56,650 bases of DNA. Origin: Neisseriaceae bacterium. Its GTDB lineage: Bacteria; Pseudomonadota; Gammaproteobacteria; Burkholderiales; Neisseriaceae. A model generated the notes under the pieces. That model was not told where the DNA came from. It ran no database searches and saw nothing but the letters and a program-made list of their open reading frames with translations. The stretch is taken from assembly GCA_017934045.1 (NCBI GenBank), contig JAGBKK010000037.1:1-56650 (forward strand), given 5' to 3'. This document shows positions 8,159 through 16,898 of this stretch, piece by piece. A program made the translations under genes and the position numbers. Position 1 is the stretch's first letter. Each line of letters starts with the position of its first letter.

Positions 8159-9193
8159 ATGACGCAATCTTTAAGTTATCGTGATGCAGGCGTGGATATT
8201 GACGCAGGCGATGCGTTGGTGGAAAAAATCAAACCGTTTGCAAAAAAAACCATGCGTCCCGAAGTGTTGGGCGGTTTGGGCGGTTTTGGGGCGATTGTGG
8301 AAATTGCCAAGAAATATCAAAACCCTGTGTTGGTTTCAGGCACAGACGGCGTGGGTACCAAACTGCGTTTAGCGTTTGAATGGAATCGCCACGACACGGT
8401 GGGCATTGATTTGGTGGCAATGAGCGTGAATGATATTCTTGTGCAAGGGGCTGAACCCTTGTTTTTCTTGGATTATTTTGCTTGCGGTAAATTGAATGTG
8501 GCACAAGCCGCCGAAGTGATTAAAGGCATTGCATTAGGTTGCGAACAATCAGGCTGTGCCTTAATCGGCGGTGAAACCGCAGAAATGCCTGATATGTATC
8601 CTGTGGGCGAATACGATTTGGCTGGCTTTGCGGTTGGCGTTGCTGAAAAAGAACAAATCATCACAGGCAAAGAGATTGTGGCTGGCGACTGTGTTTTGGG
8701 TTTAGCGTCCAACGGCATTCATTCCAACGGCTTTTCTTTGGTACGCAAAATTTTGGCAAAAGCAAATCCTGACTTGGACGCGGAATTTGATAACGGCAAA
8801 TCCTTAAAAGACGCGATTCTTGCCCCCACACGATTGTATGTAAAACCGCTGTTAGCAGTGATGAAATCCATTCAAATCAAAGGTATGGCACACATTACGG
8901 GCGGTGGCTTGTTAGAAAATATCCCCAGAGTGCTGCCTGAAAATACGGTTGCCGAAATTAAAGCCGCCGCTTGGCAAATGCCTAAATTATTCCAATGGTT
9001 ACAAGAAAAAGGCAATGTTGCACAACACGAAATGTACCGCACCTTTAACTGCGGCATTGGTATGGTGGTGATTATTTCTGCACAAGACAAACAAAAAACC
9101 ATTGAATTATTGCAACAACAAGGCGAAACGGTGTTTGATTTAGGGCTTATTCGAGAACGCCACAACAATGAACACCAAACGCAAATCATATAA
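8159..9193 (+). CDS. purM: Phosphoribosylformylglycinamidine cyclo-ligase (AIR synthetase)
   Basis: PurM closes the imidazole ring, converting FGAM to AIR with ATP in purine synthesis. It has 344 residues, the usual size. The N-terminus [23 protein letters not shown], the ATP-site loop [15 protein letters not shown], the [29 protein letters not shown] motif and [13 protein letters not shown] are all textbook. The ATG at 8159 fits the family start; the longer frame begins with GTG at 8150 and adds three residues. An uptake sequence separates it from hisG 24 bp downstream, so the two may share a transcript although their pathways differ. Confidence 0.97.
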   Translation: MTQSLSYRDAGVDIDAGDALVEKIKPFAKKTMRPEVLGGLGGFGAIVEIAKKYQNPVLVSGTDGVGTKLRLAFEWNRHDTVGIDLVAMSVNDILVQGAEPLFFLDYFACGKLNVAQAAEVIKGIALGCEQSGCALIGGETAEMPDMYPVGEYDLAGFAVGVAEKEQIITGKEIVAGDCVLGLASNGIHSNGFSLVRKILAKANPDLDAEFDNGKSLKDAILAPTRLYVKPLLAVMKSIQIKGMAHITGGGLLENIPRVLPENTVAEIKAAAWQMPKLFQWLQEKGNVAQHEMYRTFNCGIGMVVIISAQDKQKTIELLQQQGETVFDLGLIRERHNNEHQTQII

Positions 9194-9217
9194 TTCAGGC
9201 AGCCTGAAAGACAAACA

Positions 9218-9877
9218 ATGAATAATCTTTTAACGATTGCCCTTTCCAAAGGACGCATTTTTGACGAAACCCTGCCCTTACTAAAAGCGGCAGGCATTGA
9301 AGTATTGGAAAATCCTGAAACTTCACGCAAACTGATTTTACCCACCAATCACGACAATATGCGTGTGATTATCGTGCGTGCGTCCGATGTGCCAACTTAT
9401 GTGCGTTATGGTGCGGCAGATTTTGGCATTGCAGGCAAAGATGTGCTGATGGAAAACGGATCAAGCGGTTTGTATCAACCCTTGGATTTGAAAATTGCCA
9501 ACTGCAAAATGATGGTTGCGGTGCGACAAGGTTTTGATTATCAAGCGGTATCACAAGCAGGCTGTCGCTTACGCATTGCCACCAAATATCCCAATATGGC
9601 ACGAGCCCACTTTGCAAAAAAAGGCGTACATATTGATATTATTAAACTTTATGGTTCAATGGAACTCGCTCCCTTGGTGGGTTTATCGGACGCTATTGTC
9701 GATTTGGTTTCCACAGGAGGCACCCTGAAAGCCAATCATTTAGAAGCCGTTGAACACATTTGCGACATTTCCAGTCGCCTGATTGTCAATAAAGCGGCAC
9801 TTAAACTCAAACACGCCCACATTCAACCGATTATCGATGTGTTTGCCAAAACCGTGGCACAACACAATGAAACATAG
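9218..9877 (+). CDS. hisG: ATP phosphoribosyltransferase, short form
   Basis: HisG catalyses the first step of histidine synthesis, joining ATP and PRPP. With 219 residues this is the short form (HisG-S), which lacks the C-terminal regulatory domain and needs the HisS-like partner HisZ; hisZ is not in the window. Recognisable are [43 protein letters not shown] and the PRPP-binding stretch [20 protein letters not shown] strong terminator follows at 9890-9926. Confidence 0.96.
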   Translation: MNNLLTIALSKGRIFDETLPLLKAAGIEVLENPETSRKLILPTNHDNMRVIIVRASDVPTYVRYGAADFGIAGKDVLMENGSSGLYQPLDLKIANCKMMVAVRQGFDYQAVSQAGCRLRIATKYPNMARAHFAKKGVHIDIIKLYGSMELAPLVGLSDAIVDLVSTGGTLKANHLEAVEHICDISSRLIVNKAALKLKHAHIQPIIDVFAKTVAQHNET

Positions 9878-9889
9878 ATAGTCAATTAA

Positions 9890-9926
9890 AAAAACCTTTG
9901 TTTTTTATGCAAAAACAAAGGTTTTT
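9890..9926. terminator. Bidirectional terminator, 16-bp perfect stem
   Basis: The stem AAAAACCTTTGTTTTT pairs perfectly with 9911-9926 across a five-base loop, with A/T runs on both sides. It serves hisG rightward and the converging Dyp peroxidase gene leftward. Confidence 0.85.
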
Positions 9927-9949
9927 AAGTTTTCAGGCAGCCTGAATAT

Positions 9950-10852
9950 TTATAAATTTCGCAACCGCTCTATGCTTGGTGCAAAATAATACGCCCCCGA
10001 TACCGCACGACTTAATCGTTCCAACAGAAAATCGGTTTGTCCGTCTATATCGCCAAACATAGTTTGTAATTGTTTTTCGATATTATAAAGCGAATGACAA
10101 TAGGCACAAAATATCAAACCGCACTCGCCTGTGGCTTTGCCATACGGCAAACTGCGGCGGACAATTTTTAAGCCCACACCGTTTTCTTTCAAATTGGTGC
10201 GTGAAAGGTGCGAACGAATATGGCGTTCTTCACGACTAAATTCAATATTTTCCGCCTTACTTCTGCCTACACTTTCTTCTTGTTTTTCAATCGAATACGA
10301 CTGCCACAGCGGTAAATTGTGCTGATATTTCTGCACCACAATATAACTGCCACCTGCGTCTGGTTGATTGTCGGCGATTGTGCCGATTTCTTTTATCTTA
10401 CTGATTTCGTGCGGATTTTCTGTACCATCAACAAAACCCTCAATGCCACGAGCCTCGTGCAAACGATAACCCTGTTCTTCGCTTTTCACGGTGATACTGT
10501 CGCCAAACGCCGATAAAACCGCTTGCAACAGAGCAAAATTTGCCATAAAAGACAGCGATTGAATGTGAATCAACAAATCACACTGCGTAGCCGCCGCCTT
10601 GCCATTGCCGTATGCAGGAAAGTTTTTTAATTCACGCCCTTCTTCCTTGTGATTTAACGACTGCCAAAAATCTGACCCAAAAGCCAGCGTCATATCCACA
10701 TTATCAGCGGCAAATTGTTGTTTGATTTTAGATAAAGCAGATAAACTGTTCAGGCAGTCTGAACGAATGTCATCACGCTTTACAATATCGGCTTGCAACC
10801 AAATGGCAAAGTTAAAATTTTCTGATAAAACAAGTTGTTGTGGGGTAGTCAT
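9950..10852 (-). CDS. Dyp-type heme peroxidase (YfeX-like)
   Basis: The product has 300 residues, the size of class B (YfeX/EfeB-core-like) dye-decolorising peroxidases. The signature GFVDGTENP (about residues 135-143) holds the distal catalytic aspartate. The HIRSHLSRTN segment near residue 210 probably holds the proximal heme histidine, followed by RRSLPYG and GLIFCAYCHSL. There is no Tat or Sec signal, so it is cytoplasmic. The family's natural substrates are unsettled; some members act on porphyrins. It is monocistronic, convergent with hisG and divergent from azlC. Confidence 0.92.
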   Translation of the reverse strand: MTTPQQLVLSENFNFAIWLQADIVKRDDIRSDCLNSLSALSKIKQQFAADNVDMTLAFGSDFWQSLNHKEEGRELKNFPAYGNGKAAATQCDLLIHIQSLSFMANFALLQAVLSAFGDSITVKSEEQGYRLHEARGIEGFVDGTENPHEISKIKEIGTIADNQPDAGGSYIVVQKYQHNLPLWQSYSIEKQEESVGRSKAENIEFSREERHIRSHLSRTNLKENGVGLKIVRRSLPYGKATGECGLIFCAYCHSLYNIEKQLQTMFGDIDGQTDFLLERLSRAVSGAYYFAPSIERLRNL

Positions 10853-10981
10853 AATGTGTTCCTTGTATTGAATATAGCATATAATATAATATTTTTCAGG
10901 CTGCCTGAAAACATTTTATTTTCTTTTTGCTGTATTATTCGTAGTGGCATAAATCATCAATCAAAAAATTTATTGCTTTAT

Positions 10982-11644
10982 ATGACAAAAAAACAAATTT
11001 TCAAAAATACCATTCCTGTCATGTTAGGCTATATTCCATTAGGATTAGCCTTTGGTATTTATGGTGTAGCCTCTGGTATGCCTTTATGGGTTTTGGCTTT
11101 AACCTGTATTTTTATTTATGCAGGCAGCGTAGAATTTGTATTGGTGGCGTTTATTGTTGCCAAAGCGTCTTTATTGGAAGTTTTTATTATTTCTTTTTTA
11201 TTGAACTTTCGTCATTTTTTCTATACGATGACTTTATTAGATGATATAAAAAAATTAAAAAATCGTCTGTATTTTATTTACGCTCTAACCGATGAAACTT
11301 TTGCCCTATTGGTTGCTCGTCAAAAACAAGAAAATGAAAATACCAATTTATTATTTAATTTAACTGCAATGCTGAATCACAGTTATTGGATTACAGGGGT
11401 TTTGTTGGGAGCTTTATTGGGGCATAGTCTGCCTGTAAATTATGACGGCATTGAATTTAGTTTAGTCGCCTTATTTGCCATTTTAACTTATGAATTATTT
11501 AAAACCAATCCAAATTATAAAGTGTTATTCTTGGCTTTTGCTTGTGCTTTTGTGGGATTATTTATTTTTCCACAACAATATTTCCTTTTTGGCTCACTGA
11601 TTATGGCAACGGCTTTATTGTTAATGATTAGGAAATATATATGA
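10982..11644 (+). CDS. azlC: AzlC-family branched-chain amino acid exporter, large subunit
   Basis: The product has 220 residues with about six hydrophobic helices. GYIPLGLAFGIYG, FIYAGSVEFVLVA and LLNFRHFFYTM are the conserved AzlC motifs. AzlC and AzlD form a two-part exporter of branched-chain amino acids in the inner membrane. The start is the ATG at 10982 (MTKKQIFKNT); the frame is open further upstream, but the added residues read through an uptake sequence. It overlaps azlD by four bases (ATGA), indicating translational coupling. It is AT-richer than the genes on either side. Confidence 0.92.
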   Translation: MTKKQIFKNTIPVMLGYIPLGLAFGIYGVASGMPLWVLALTCIFIYAGSVEFVLVAFIVAKASLLEVFIISFLLNFRHFFYTMTLLDDIKKLKNRLYFIYALTDETFALLVARQKQENENTNLLFNLTAMLNHSYWITGVLLGALLGHSLPVNYDGIEFSLVALFAILTYELFKTNPNYKVLFLAFACAFVGLFIFPQQYFLFGSLIMATALLLMIRKYI

Positions 11645-11958
11645 AAACTTATTTACCTTATATTATCGCCGCCAGTGTAGCAACCATACTGACACGATTT
11701 TTGCCTTATTGGTTATTTAAGAAAAAAACCAACAGTCATTCATTAACTTATTTGCAAAAATACAGTGGTTTGATGATTATGGCAATTTTAATTATTTATT
11801 CATTAAAAGCCATTGGTTTTATGCCTAATCGTAATGGCTTATTGATGATTGTTTGTTTGTTATTGACTTTTATTTTACACCAATTAAAACACAATTTTTT
11901 ATTAAGCATTACACTGCCTACTGTGTTATATATGGTGTTAATAAGAGTCATTATTTGA
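11641..11958 (+). CDS. azlD: AzlD-family branched-chain amino acid exporter, small subunit
   Basis: The product has 105 residues with about four transmembrane helices. The N-terminus YIIAASVATILTRFLPYWLF matches the AzlD family, whose members are obligate partners of AzlC. It overlaps azlC by four bases. A bidirectional terminator follows at 11976-12011. Confidence 0.9.
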   Translation: MKTYLPYIIAASVATILTRFLPYWLFKKKTNSHSLTYLQKYSGLMIMAILIIYSLKAIGFMPNRNGLLMIVCLLLTFILHQLKHNFLLSITLPTVLYMVLIRVII

Positions 11959-11975
11959 ATTGTTCAGGCTGCCTG

Positions 11976-12011
11976 AAAAAAAGCGTATCCCAACCAAGAT
12001 ACGCTTTTTTT
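11976..12011. terminator. Bidirectional terminator
   Basis: AGCGTATC and GATACGCT arms flanked by A7 on one side and T7 on the other, directly after an uptake sequence. It closes azlCD rightward and pbpG leftward. Confidence 0.85.
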
Positions 12012-12024
12012 ACCCCCAATCACA

Positions 12025-13218
12025 CTACATTTGTTGCAACCACGAACGCATAGTATAAGCGTCATTGGTGCGTTGATTGGCATTGCCTGAATTCATCAGC
12101 ACCATAATCACAGGGCGATTATTGATATGTGCATACACCACCATACAACGACCTGCTTCGCGAATATAGCCTGTTTTTTGCAAGGAAATATCCCAATCGC
12201 CGTTGCGGATTAACTTATTGCTGTTGCGGTAATTCACTTGACGAATTTGCGTTACGCGTTTGGTAACTTTACGCACTCTTTTGCCTTTGCGTACGCGTTG
12301 CGTTTTTTTCACCGTGGCACGCACTTGTGCGGACGCACTGTTATGCGTTGAATAATAACGGATTTTTTCGTATTTATGGGCAGCTTGCACCATTTTCACC
12401 AAATCTTGTGGCGTGGAGCGATTGCGTGGGTCTAAACCTGTGGGGTCGTAAAACACGGTGTCGTTCATACCCAAACTCTTGGCTTTGGCGTTCATTGCAC
12501 GGATAAATGCGGAAAGACCGCCAGGATAATTGCGTGCCATTGCGTGAATCGCACGGTTTTCGCTACTCATTAAGCCTAAATGCAGCATTTTTTCACGCGT
12601 CATTTTCGTGCCAACTGGCAAACGGCTGCCTGAACCTTTTAAGCGGTCAATATCTGCCGATTGAATGCTTAACACTTGATTCATATTGGGTTTTGCGTCC
12701 AAAATCACCATTGCCGCCATTAACTTGGTAATGGAAGCAATCGAGCGTACTTGGTCGCTGTTTTTTTCATACAACACTTTGCCACTTTTGGCATCAACCA
12801 TCAAAGCCGCTGATGAATTGAGTGGCAAATAAGATGATGAAGAATAATCATCATATTGTGCGGTTTGGCGAGACGGCGTGGCTTGTGCAAAACCATAACT
12901 GGACACAGGTTGCGTTTGCAAAGACAAAATATAAGCCAAAGGGTCGCCGTTATCCATATTTTCGACAAAAGTCCCTAACTCATCATCGTCTTCGTCTGCC
13001 ACTTCAATCGCAGGCAATTCCTGAACGGAATCAGGCTCAACGATTTCTTCTTCTTCCACCACCGTTAAAGCAGGCGAGTTATTGTCTGCGGTGTTTTGGT
13101 TGATTTGTTGAATAAAGTTGCCCATTGCGTCATTTTCGGCGAACGCAAACGGCGAAAAAAGCAAAGAAACCGTTAAAAATAAAGGTTTCAGGCTGCCTGA
13201 AAAAATTTTGTTCATCAT
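12025..13218 (-). CDS. pbpG: D-alanyl-D-alanine endopeptidase, PBP7-like
   Basis: This is a 397-residue serine peptidase of the low-molecular-weight penicillin-binding protein class (S11), acting on periplasmic peptidoglycan. The catalytic set is visible: SxxK as SIASITKLMAAM, SxN as SSENR, and KTG as LQKTGYIREAG. An acidic low-complexity segment (about residues 45-85) lies between the signal peptide and the domain. ATG 13218 was chosen for the AAGAGAAG upstream. An uptake sequence lies inside the signal-peptide coding region and encodes FSGSLK between the basic start and the hydrophobic core. A basic insert (TQRVRKGKRVRK) sits before the KTG motif. Confidence 0.93.
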   Translation of the reverse strand: MMNKIFSGSLKPLFLTVSLLFSPFAFAENDAMGNFIQQINQNTADNNSPALTVVEEEEIVEPDSVQELPAIEVADEDDDELGTFVENMDNGDPLAYILSLQTQPVSSYGFAQATPSRQTAQYDDYSSSSYLPLNSSAALMVDAKSGKVLYEKNSDQVRSIASITKLMAAMVILDAKPNMNQVLSIQSADIDRLKGSGSRLPVGTKMTREKMLHLGLMSSENRAIHAMARNYPGGLSAFIRAMNAKAKSLGMNDTVFYDPTGLDPRNRSTPQDLVKMVQAAHKYEKIRYYSTHNSASAQVRATVKKTQRVRKGKRVRKVTKRVTQIRQVNYRNSNKLIRNGDWDISLQKTGYIREAGRCMVVYAHINNRPVIMVLMNSGNANQRTNDAYTMRSWLQQM

Positions 13219-13321
13219 TTTGTTTCTTCTCTTAAATTTTCTTATCATTATATCTCATTCCCACTCATTCACCTTAATTTTGTTACAATATGGCGTTTAT
13301 TTTTTAAATTAAATCAAAAAA

Positions 13322-14212
13322 ATGTCAGAAAAACCCAAATCCATTTACGAAAATAATAAACTCACCAAACGATTACGCCACGAAACAGGACGCGCCATTA
13401 ACGATTTTCAAATGATTGAAAACGGTGATAAAGTAATGGTGTGTTTATCAGGAGGTAAAGACAGTTTTGCATTATTGGATATTTTAATGCAACTCAAAAG
13501 TTCCGCACCCATTCAATTCACACTTTTTGCCGTCAATTTAGATCAAAAACAACCCAATTTTCCAGCCGAAGTTTTACCTAATTATTTGAAAAATATCGGA
13601 ATAGACTTCAAAATTATTGAAGAAGACACATACAGCATTGTCAAAAGAGTAATACCTGACGGCAAAACCACTTGTGGATTATGCAGTCGCTTGCGGCGTG
13701 GCATTTTATACCGTGTTGCCAAAGAAATTGGGGCGACAAAAATTGCATTAGGACACCACCGAGACGATATAATCGAAACCCTGTTTTTAAATCTCTTTTA
13801 CGGCGGAAAACTAAAAACTATGCCCCCAAAACTTATTTCGGATAACGGCGAACATATTGTTATTCGCCCATTGGCTTATGTGAAAGAAAAAGATTTAATT
13901 CGCTATGCCGAAATCAAACAATTTCCCATTATTCCGTGTAATCTGTGTGGCTCGCAACAAAACCTGCAACGCCAAGCGATTAAAGAAATGTTGCAATTAT
14001 GGCAAAAACAGCACGCTGGCAGAATAGAAAATATATTTTCAGCTCTGCAAAATGTCGCACCGTCTCATTTGCTTGATAGACAACTGTTTGATTTTAATCA
14101 TTTTCATCAAAAAACAGACGGCGATATTTTATTTGATAACGAAGATTTTTCAGGCAGCCTGAAAACCCCTGATACAGGCAAAAAAATCATCAATATTTTA
14201 GATAGTCGATAA
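13322..14212 (+). CDS. ttcA: tRNA 2-thiocytidine(32) synthetase
   Basis: TtcA thiolates cytidine 32 in some tRNAs using an Fe-S cluster and ATP. The product has 296 residues. The PP-loop [13 protein letters not shown] (about residue 40) binds [19 protein letters not shown] (about 120) and CNLCGSQ (about 210) hold the cluster cysteines; [19 protein letters not shown] is conserved. Its start lies about 100 bp from the divergent pbpG. An uptake sequence is inside the 3' end (encoding FSGSLK), and a second lies just after the stop. Confidence 0.96.
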   Translation: MSEKPKSIYENNKLTKRLRHETGRAINDFQMIENGDKVMVCLSGGKDSFALLDILMQLKSSAPIQFTLFAVNLDQKQPNFPAEVLPNYLKNIGIDFKIIEEDTYSIVKRVIPDGKTTCGLCSRLRRGILYRVAKEIGATKIALGHHRDDIIETLFLNLFYGGKLKTMPPKLISDNGEHIVIRPLAYVKEKDLIRYAEIKQFPIIPCNLCGSQQNLQRQAIKEMLQLWQKQHAGRIENIFSALQNVAPSHLLDRQLFDFNHFHQKTDGDILFDNEDFSGSLKTPDTGKKIINILDSR

Positions 14213-14233
14213 ATTTTTCAGGCAGCCTGAACA

Positions 14234-14662
14234 TTATTCAGGTTTAGATAAAAAATGAACGCGTCCCAAAGCCACAGGATAATCAGGGCTTTTTTGCCAA
14301 GCACGCACAATCACATGTGAAATGCGACTGCCTTTTCTGGTGAGCGAACAATCGGCATATAAATCCGCCGCTTTGGCAAAACGCAGATAATCCAAAGAAA
14401 AATCCACCGTTTTAGGCGGTTTGTCTAATTGTGCGTGCAGTTGTAAAAAAGTAGCCGCACAACTTTCCATAAACCCACCTGTTAAACCGCCGTGAATGGC
14501 TGGCACCAAAGTATTGCCAATCAACATTTCTTTGAAGGGCAGATGAAATAAAATCTGTTTCAAACTGCGATCATAGCCCAAACGCAAACCAATAAATTGT
14601 GCGTATGGAATTTGTTCGTATGTTCGCAAGGTGAGTTTTTCGTCATAAATAAATGATTCCAT
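14234..14662 (-). CDS. PaaI-family hotdog thioesterase (second of two)
   Basis: The product has 142 residues with a hotdog fold. AIHGGLTGGFMESCAATFLQL is the acyl-CoA thioesterase signature (HGG plus the central helix), followed by KTVDFSLDYLRFAKAADLYADCSLTRKGSRISHVIVRAW, the sheet that lines the CoA site. The family hydrolyses acyl-CoAs; the substrate here is unknown. It lies one base after the stop of the neighbouring hotdog gene, so the pair is cotranscribed and may form hetero-oligomers. Confidence 0.85.
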   Translation of the reverse strand: MESFIYDEKLTLRTYEQIPYAQFIGLRLGYDRSLKQILFHLPFKEMLIGNTLVPAIHGGLTGGFMESCAATFLQLHAQLDKPPKTVDFSLDYLRFAKAADLYADCSLTRKGSRISHVIVRAWQKSPDYPVALGRVHFLSKPE

Positions 14663-14663
14663 T

Positions 14664-15152
14664 TTACTTCTCTTTATTTTTTAAGATATTCATATAAGTA
14701 GAAGTTTCCAAAGCAAATGGGTCGATGACACGCATATAAGTGGCTGTGCCTAATGCAAACGGTTCATAATCATCGGCAGTGTAACAGACGGTACGCACAA
14801 AAGCCACTTGTCCGCCTAAACGATAGCATTCTGCCGTTGCCAACACTTTGCCTGATGACGGTGTGGCACGCAAGTAATCAATGCGTAAATCCAAAGTTGC
14901 CAAGGCTTCGGGCATATCCAAATGGGCAGCAACAGCGGTTGCACCTGCAATATCAATCAGTGGCGTAATCACGCCACCGTGCAGAATGCCACTGTCGGCA
15001 TGCCCAACAAATTCAGGTTGCCATTGAATACTGAGTGTTGGTTTATAACCCACAATATTTTCAAATTGCATACCCAATGCGGCACAATGTGGCAGAGAAA
15101 TAAAGAAATCTTTGAGCGTATTAAAAATTTCTGATTCCATAGGCGGTGTCAT
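14664..15152 (-). CDS. PaaI-family hotdog thioesterase (first of two)
   Basis: The product has 162 residues. The signature is ILHGGVITPLIDIAGATAVAAH, then LATLDLRIDYLRATPSSGKVLATAECYRLGGQVAFVRTVCY. An internal repeat sits at the very C-terminus: PFALGTATYM followed by PFALETSTYM. This suggests a short local duplication that added about 17 residues after the normal end of the fold. It is tandem with 14234-14662; the two share a fold but are strongly diverged. Confidence 0.85.
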   Translation of the reverse strand: MTPPMESEIFNTLKDFFISLPHCAALGMQFENIVGYKPTLSIQWQPEFVGHADSGILHGGVITPLIDIAGATAVAAHLDMPEALATLDLRIDYLRATPSSGKVLATAECYRLGGQVAFVRTVCYTADDYEPFALGTATYMRVIDPFALETSTYMNILKNKEK

Positions 15153-15273
15153 ATTTATTCCTCGACAATCGGTTTCAGGCTGCCTGAAAAAATAGTGCAG
15201 TGCAATACTTTACCACAAAATCTGCCTAAACATTGAGAAGATTGATGATGATGAGAAAAAATACCAATCAAGA

Positions 15274-15350
15274 TGGGGTGGTTGATGGGGATCGAACCCA
15301 CGACCGCTGGAATCACAATCCAGAGCTCTACCGACTGAGCTACAACCACC
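15274..15350 (-). tRNA. tRNA-His (GTG)
   Basis: The minus strand gives a full cloverleaf: acceptor GTGGTTG pairing with CAACCAC, anticodon stem CTGGA/TCCAG with loop TTGTGAT (anticodon GTG), a normal GGTTCGATCC T arm, and encoded CCA. An extra 5' G (position -1, at 15350) opposite discriminator C is the mark of tRNA-His. It is last of three tRNAs in one cluster. Confidence 0.96.
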
Positions 15351-15360
15351 ATAGAAACTG

Positions 15361-15437
15361 TGGCGCGTCCGACAGGACTCGAACCTGTAACCCCCGGCTT
15401 AGAAGGCCGGTGCTCTATCCGGTTGAGCTACGGACGC
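15361..15437 (-). tRNA. tRNA-Arg (TCT)
   Basis: Acceptor GCGTCCG/CGGACGC, anticodon loop TTCTAAG with anticodon TCT, T arm AGGTTCGAGTCCT and encoded CCA. It lies 10 bp upstream of tRNA-His and 28 bp downstream of tRNA-Pro on the same strand. Confidence 0.96.
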
Positions 15438-15465
15438 AATCCTGCAAGTGAAGAAATAGATTAAA

Positions 15466-15543
15466 TGGTCGGGGCGGTGGGATTCGAACTCACGACCCTC
15501 TGCTCCCAAAGCAGATGCGCTAACCGGGCTGCGCTACGCCCCG
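15466..15543 (-). tRNA. tRNA-Pro (TGG)
   Basis: Acceptor CGGGGCG/CGCCCCG, anticodon stem TCTGC/GCAGA around loop TTTGGGA (anticodon TGG), T arm with GAGTTCGAATC, and encoded CCA. It is first in the Pro-Arg-His transcript and lies directly downstream of a strong promoter. Confidence 0.96.
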
Positions 15544-15559
15544 ACAACGAAAGATCGCA

Positions 15560-15589
15560 ATTCTACATAAATATGTGTAGGTTTGTCAA
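15560..15589 (-). promoter_or_regulatory. Promoter of the tRNA operon
   Basis: On the minus strand, TTGACA (15584-15589) is followed after 18 bases by TAGAAT (15560-15565), placing the start about 10 bases before tRNA-Pro. It is a near-consensus sigma-70 promoter in the expected place. Confidence 0.75.
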
Positions 15590-15637
15590 TCAATTTATAA
15601 CGCAATATCGTTTTAGCTTCACTTCGTTTGCAGAAAC

Positions 15638-15797
15638 TTCGGCTTGATGACTTCGTAATCCTTTATTGACTTCATCAATAAAAATTTCACCTAATGGTGA
15701 AACAAACCTTGTTTTGGCTTCGCCTAAACTTCGGCTTGATGACTTCGTCATCTTTTTATGAACTTCGTTCATAAAAGTTTGATACTTCGTATCAAAC
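15638..15797. repeat. Run of small hairpins sharing a TTC/GAA triloop
   Basis: Consecutive inverted repeats with almost no spacing: 15646-15660 (one mismatch), 15662-15682 (8-bp arms), 15685-15702 (7-bp arms, loop TAAT), 15712-15728 (one mismatch), 15738-15752 (perfect 6-bp), 15754-15776 (perfect 10-bp) and 15777-15797 (perfect 9-bp). Most have loop TTC closed by C-G, which on the minus strand is C-GAA-G. Two sub-blocks (ending in CTTCGGCTTGATGACTTCGT, and the ACAAACCTTGTTTT blocks) also occur twice. No gene is credible here; with 15800-16019 this fills the stretch between tRNA-Pro and hslR. Confidence 0.8.
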
Positions 15798-15835
15798 AAA
15801 CCTTGTTTTCAATAACTTACCTTTTAATTTGTAAG

Positions 15836-15963
15836 CTCCCCTTGCCGTAGTCCGCTTGATTTTTTTGATAATTTTTCCTGATTTCTCTTTATAATCAGCA
15901 AGATATGTATCAAATCCAACACTCAAACAACGATCAATTTCTCGACTAATGGTCGCTGCATTT
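15836..15963 (-). pseudogene. Possible remnant of a transposase-type helix-turn-helix
   Basis: One minus-strand frame reads NAATISREIDRCLSVGFDTY and then a Lys-rich stretch. The ATISREIDR core resembles the recognition helix of IS30-type transposases (usually STISREIKR). There is no start, the frame breaks upstream (a stop just before KSRRNAA), and no inverted repeats are evident. I treat it as a decayed fragment linked to the neighbouring repeat DNA, with low certainty. Confidence 0.25.
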
Positions 15964-16019
15964 CGCCTACTTTTTCACCAAAGTGTTGCACTTCAAACTT
16001 TATTGTACCCTGCCTGAAA

Positions 16020-16418
16020 CTATCCCCACTGCCGTTTAAACTCGTCCATTAGCCTGCGGTTGCGTTTGGTGGGTCTGCCGCGTTCGGTAAATTCGCCGAC
16101 TATTTGGGCAGATTTATTCAGTTGCACGATTTCTTCACGGCGTTTGACGGTTTGTTCATCTTCGGCGTACAACTGCCGTGCTTCGGGTGCTGGGCGGCGT
16201 TGCATATTCAAACCCTTAACCGTTAAACGATACGGCAGACTGTTTAACTGCAAATCAATCACATCGCCCACCACAATCACTTTGCTGTTTTTGACCTTGT
16301 CGCCATTAACTTTAACGCGTCCTAATTCAATATGCTTTTGTGCCAACGCTCGCGTTTTAAAAAACCGTGCCACCCACAGCCATTTATCTAAACGCATTTC
16401 AGTAGGTTGATTGCTCAT
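16020..16418 (-). CDS. hslR: S4-domain RNA-binding protein (HSP15-like)
   Basis: The product has 132 residues. The S4 domain at residues 8-70 (MRLDKWLWVARFFKTRALAQKHIELGRVKVNG) matches HslR/Hsp15, which binds stalled 50S subunits carrying nascent chains. The tail is basic (RGRPTKRNRRLMDEFKRQWG). It is monocistronic or read with holC, which lies 31 bp upstream in the same direction. Confidence 0.88.
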   Translation of the reverse strand: MSNQPTEMRLDKWLWVARFFKTRALAQKHIELGRVKVNGDKVKNSKVIVVGDVIDLQLNSLPYRLTVKGLNMQRRPAPEARQLYAEDEQTVKRREEIVQLNKSAQIVGEFTERGRPTKRNRRLMDEFKRQWG

Positions 16419-16449
16419 TTTAAATTCATTACCTTCGTTGAACTTCGTT

Positions 16450-16875
16450 TCAGGCTGCCTGAATTTTGTGGTGTTCTAATTGAAAACCTGCGTCTCGATA
16501 AAGACGAAAGTGGTTGCGTGCTTGGCTTAATGCGTGTTCATCAGCAGAAATAATTTCTAAAACGCGTTGAATATTAGGTTCTAAACAAGGCGTGGGCGAT
16601 AAATTGAGTACGGTGGAAATGGGGCATTGTACGGCATGTTCATTGGGCGTAATCAGCACAATGGGGGCGGTGCTGGTTTGATTTTCCGCCCAAAATTCAT
16701 GTGCTAAAAAACTGTTGTGATCAAATGTCCATAATGCGTTATCGATTGTTTGGGCTTGTGCCACAGAAGCACACCGCACGGCAACAGGCGTTTGTTTGTC
16801 ATAAGCGGTTTGCAATAGGCGACAAACAAAACGGTGAATATCGGTAATGTGCGTATAAAAAGTAACTAATGGCAT
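16450..16875 (-). CDS. holC: DNA polymerase III chi subunit
   Basis: The product has about 141 residues. MPLVTFYTHITDIHRFVCRLLQTAYDKQTPVAVRC, the ALWTFDHNSFLAHEFW motif and PIVLITPNE are characteristic of HolC, which links the clamp loader to SSB. The ATG at 16875 matches the usual MP-start; a second ATG two codons upstream (16881) is possible. The stop codon and last residues (IQAA) come from an uptake sequence at 16448. Confidence 0.93.
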   Translation of the reverse strand: MPLVTFYTHITDIHRFVCRLLQTAYDKQTPVAVRCASVAQAQTIDNALWTFDHNSFLAHEFWAENQTSTAPIVLITPNEHAVQCPISTVLNLSPTPCLEPNIQRVLEIISADEHALSQARNHFRLYRDAGFQLEHHKIQAA

Positions 16876-16898
16876 AATCATTTAACCTATTTTATTTT

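Noticed and set aside
15590-15799. A 69-codon frame on the minus strand
   Set aside because: It is read entirely through the hairpin array and its internal repeats; the pairing pattern, not the protein, explains the sequence.
15600-15800. CRISPR array
   Set aside because: The repeated blocks are short, unevenly spaced and self-complementary with differing stems; no constant direct repeat of 24-40 bp.
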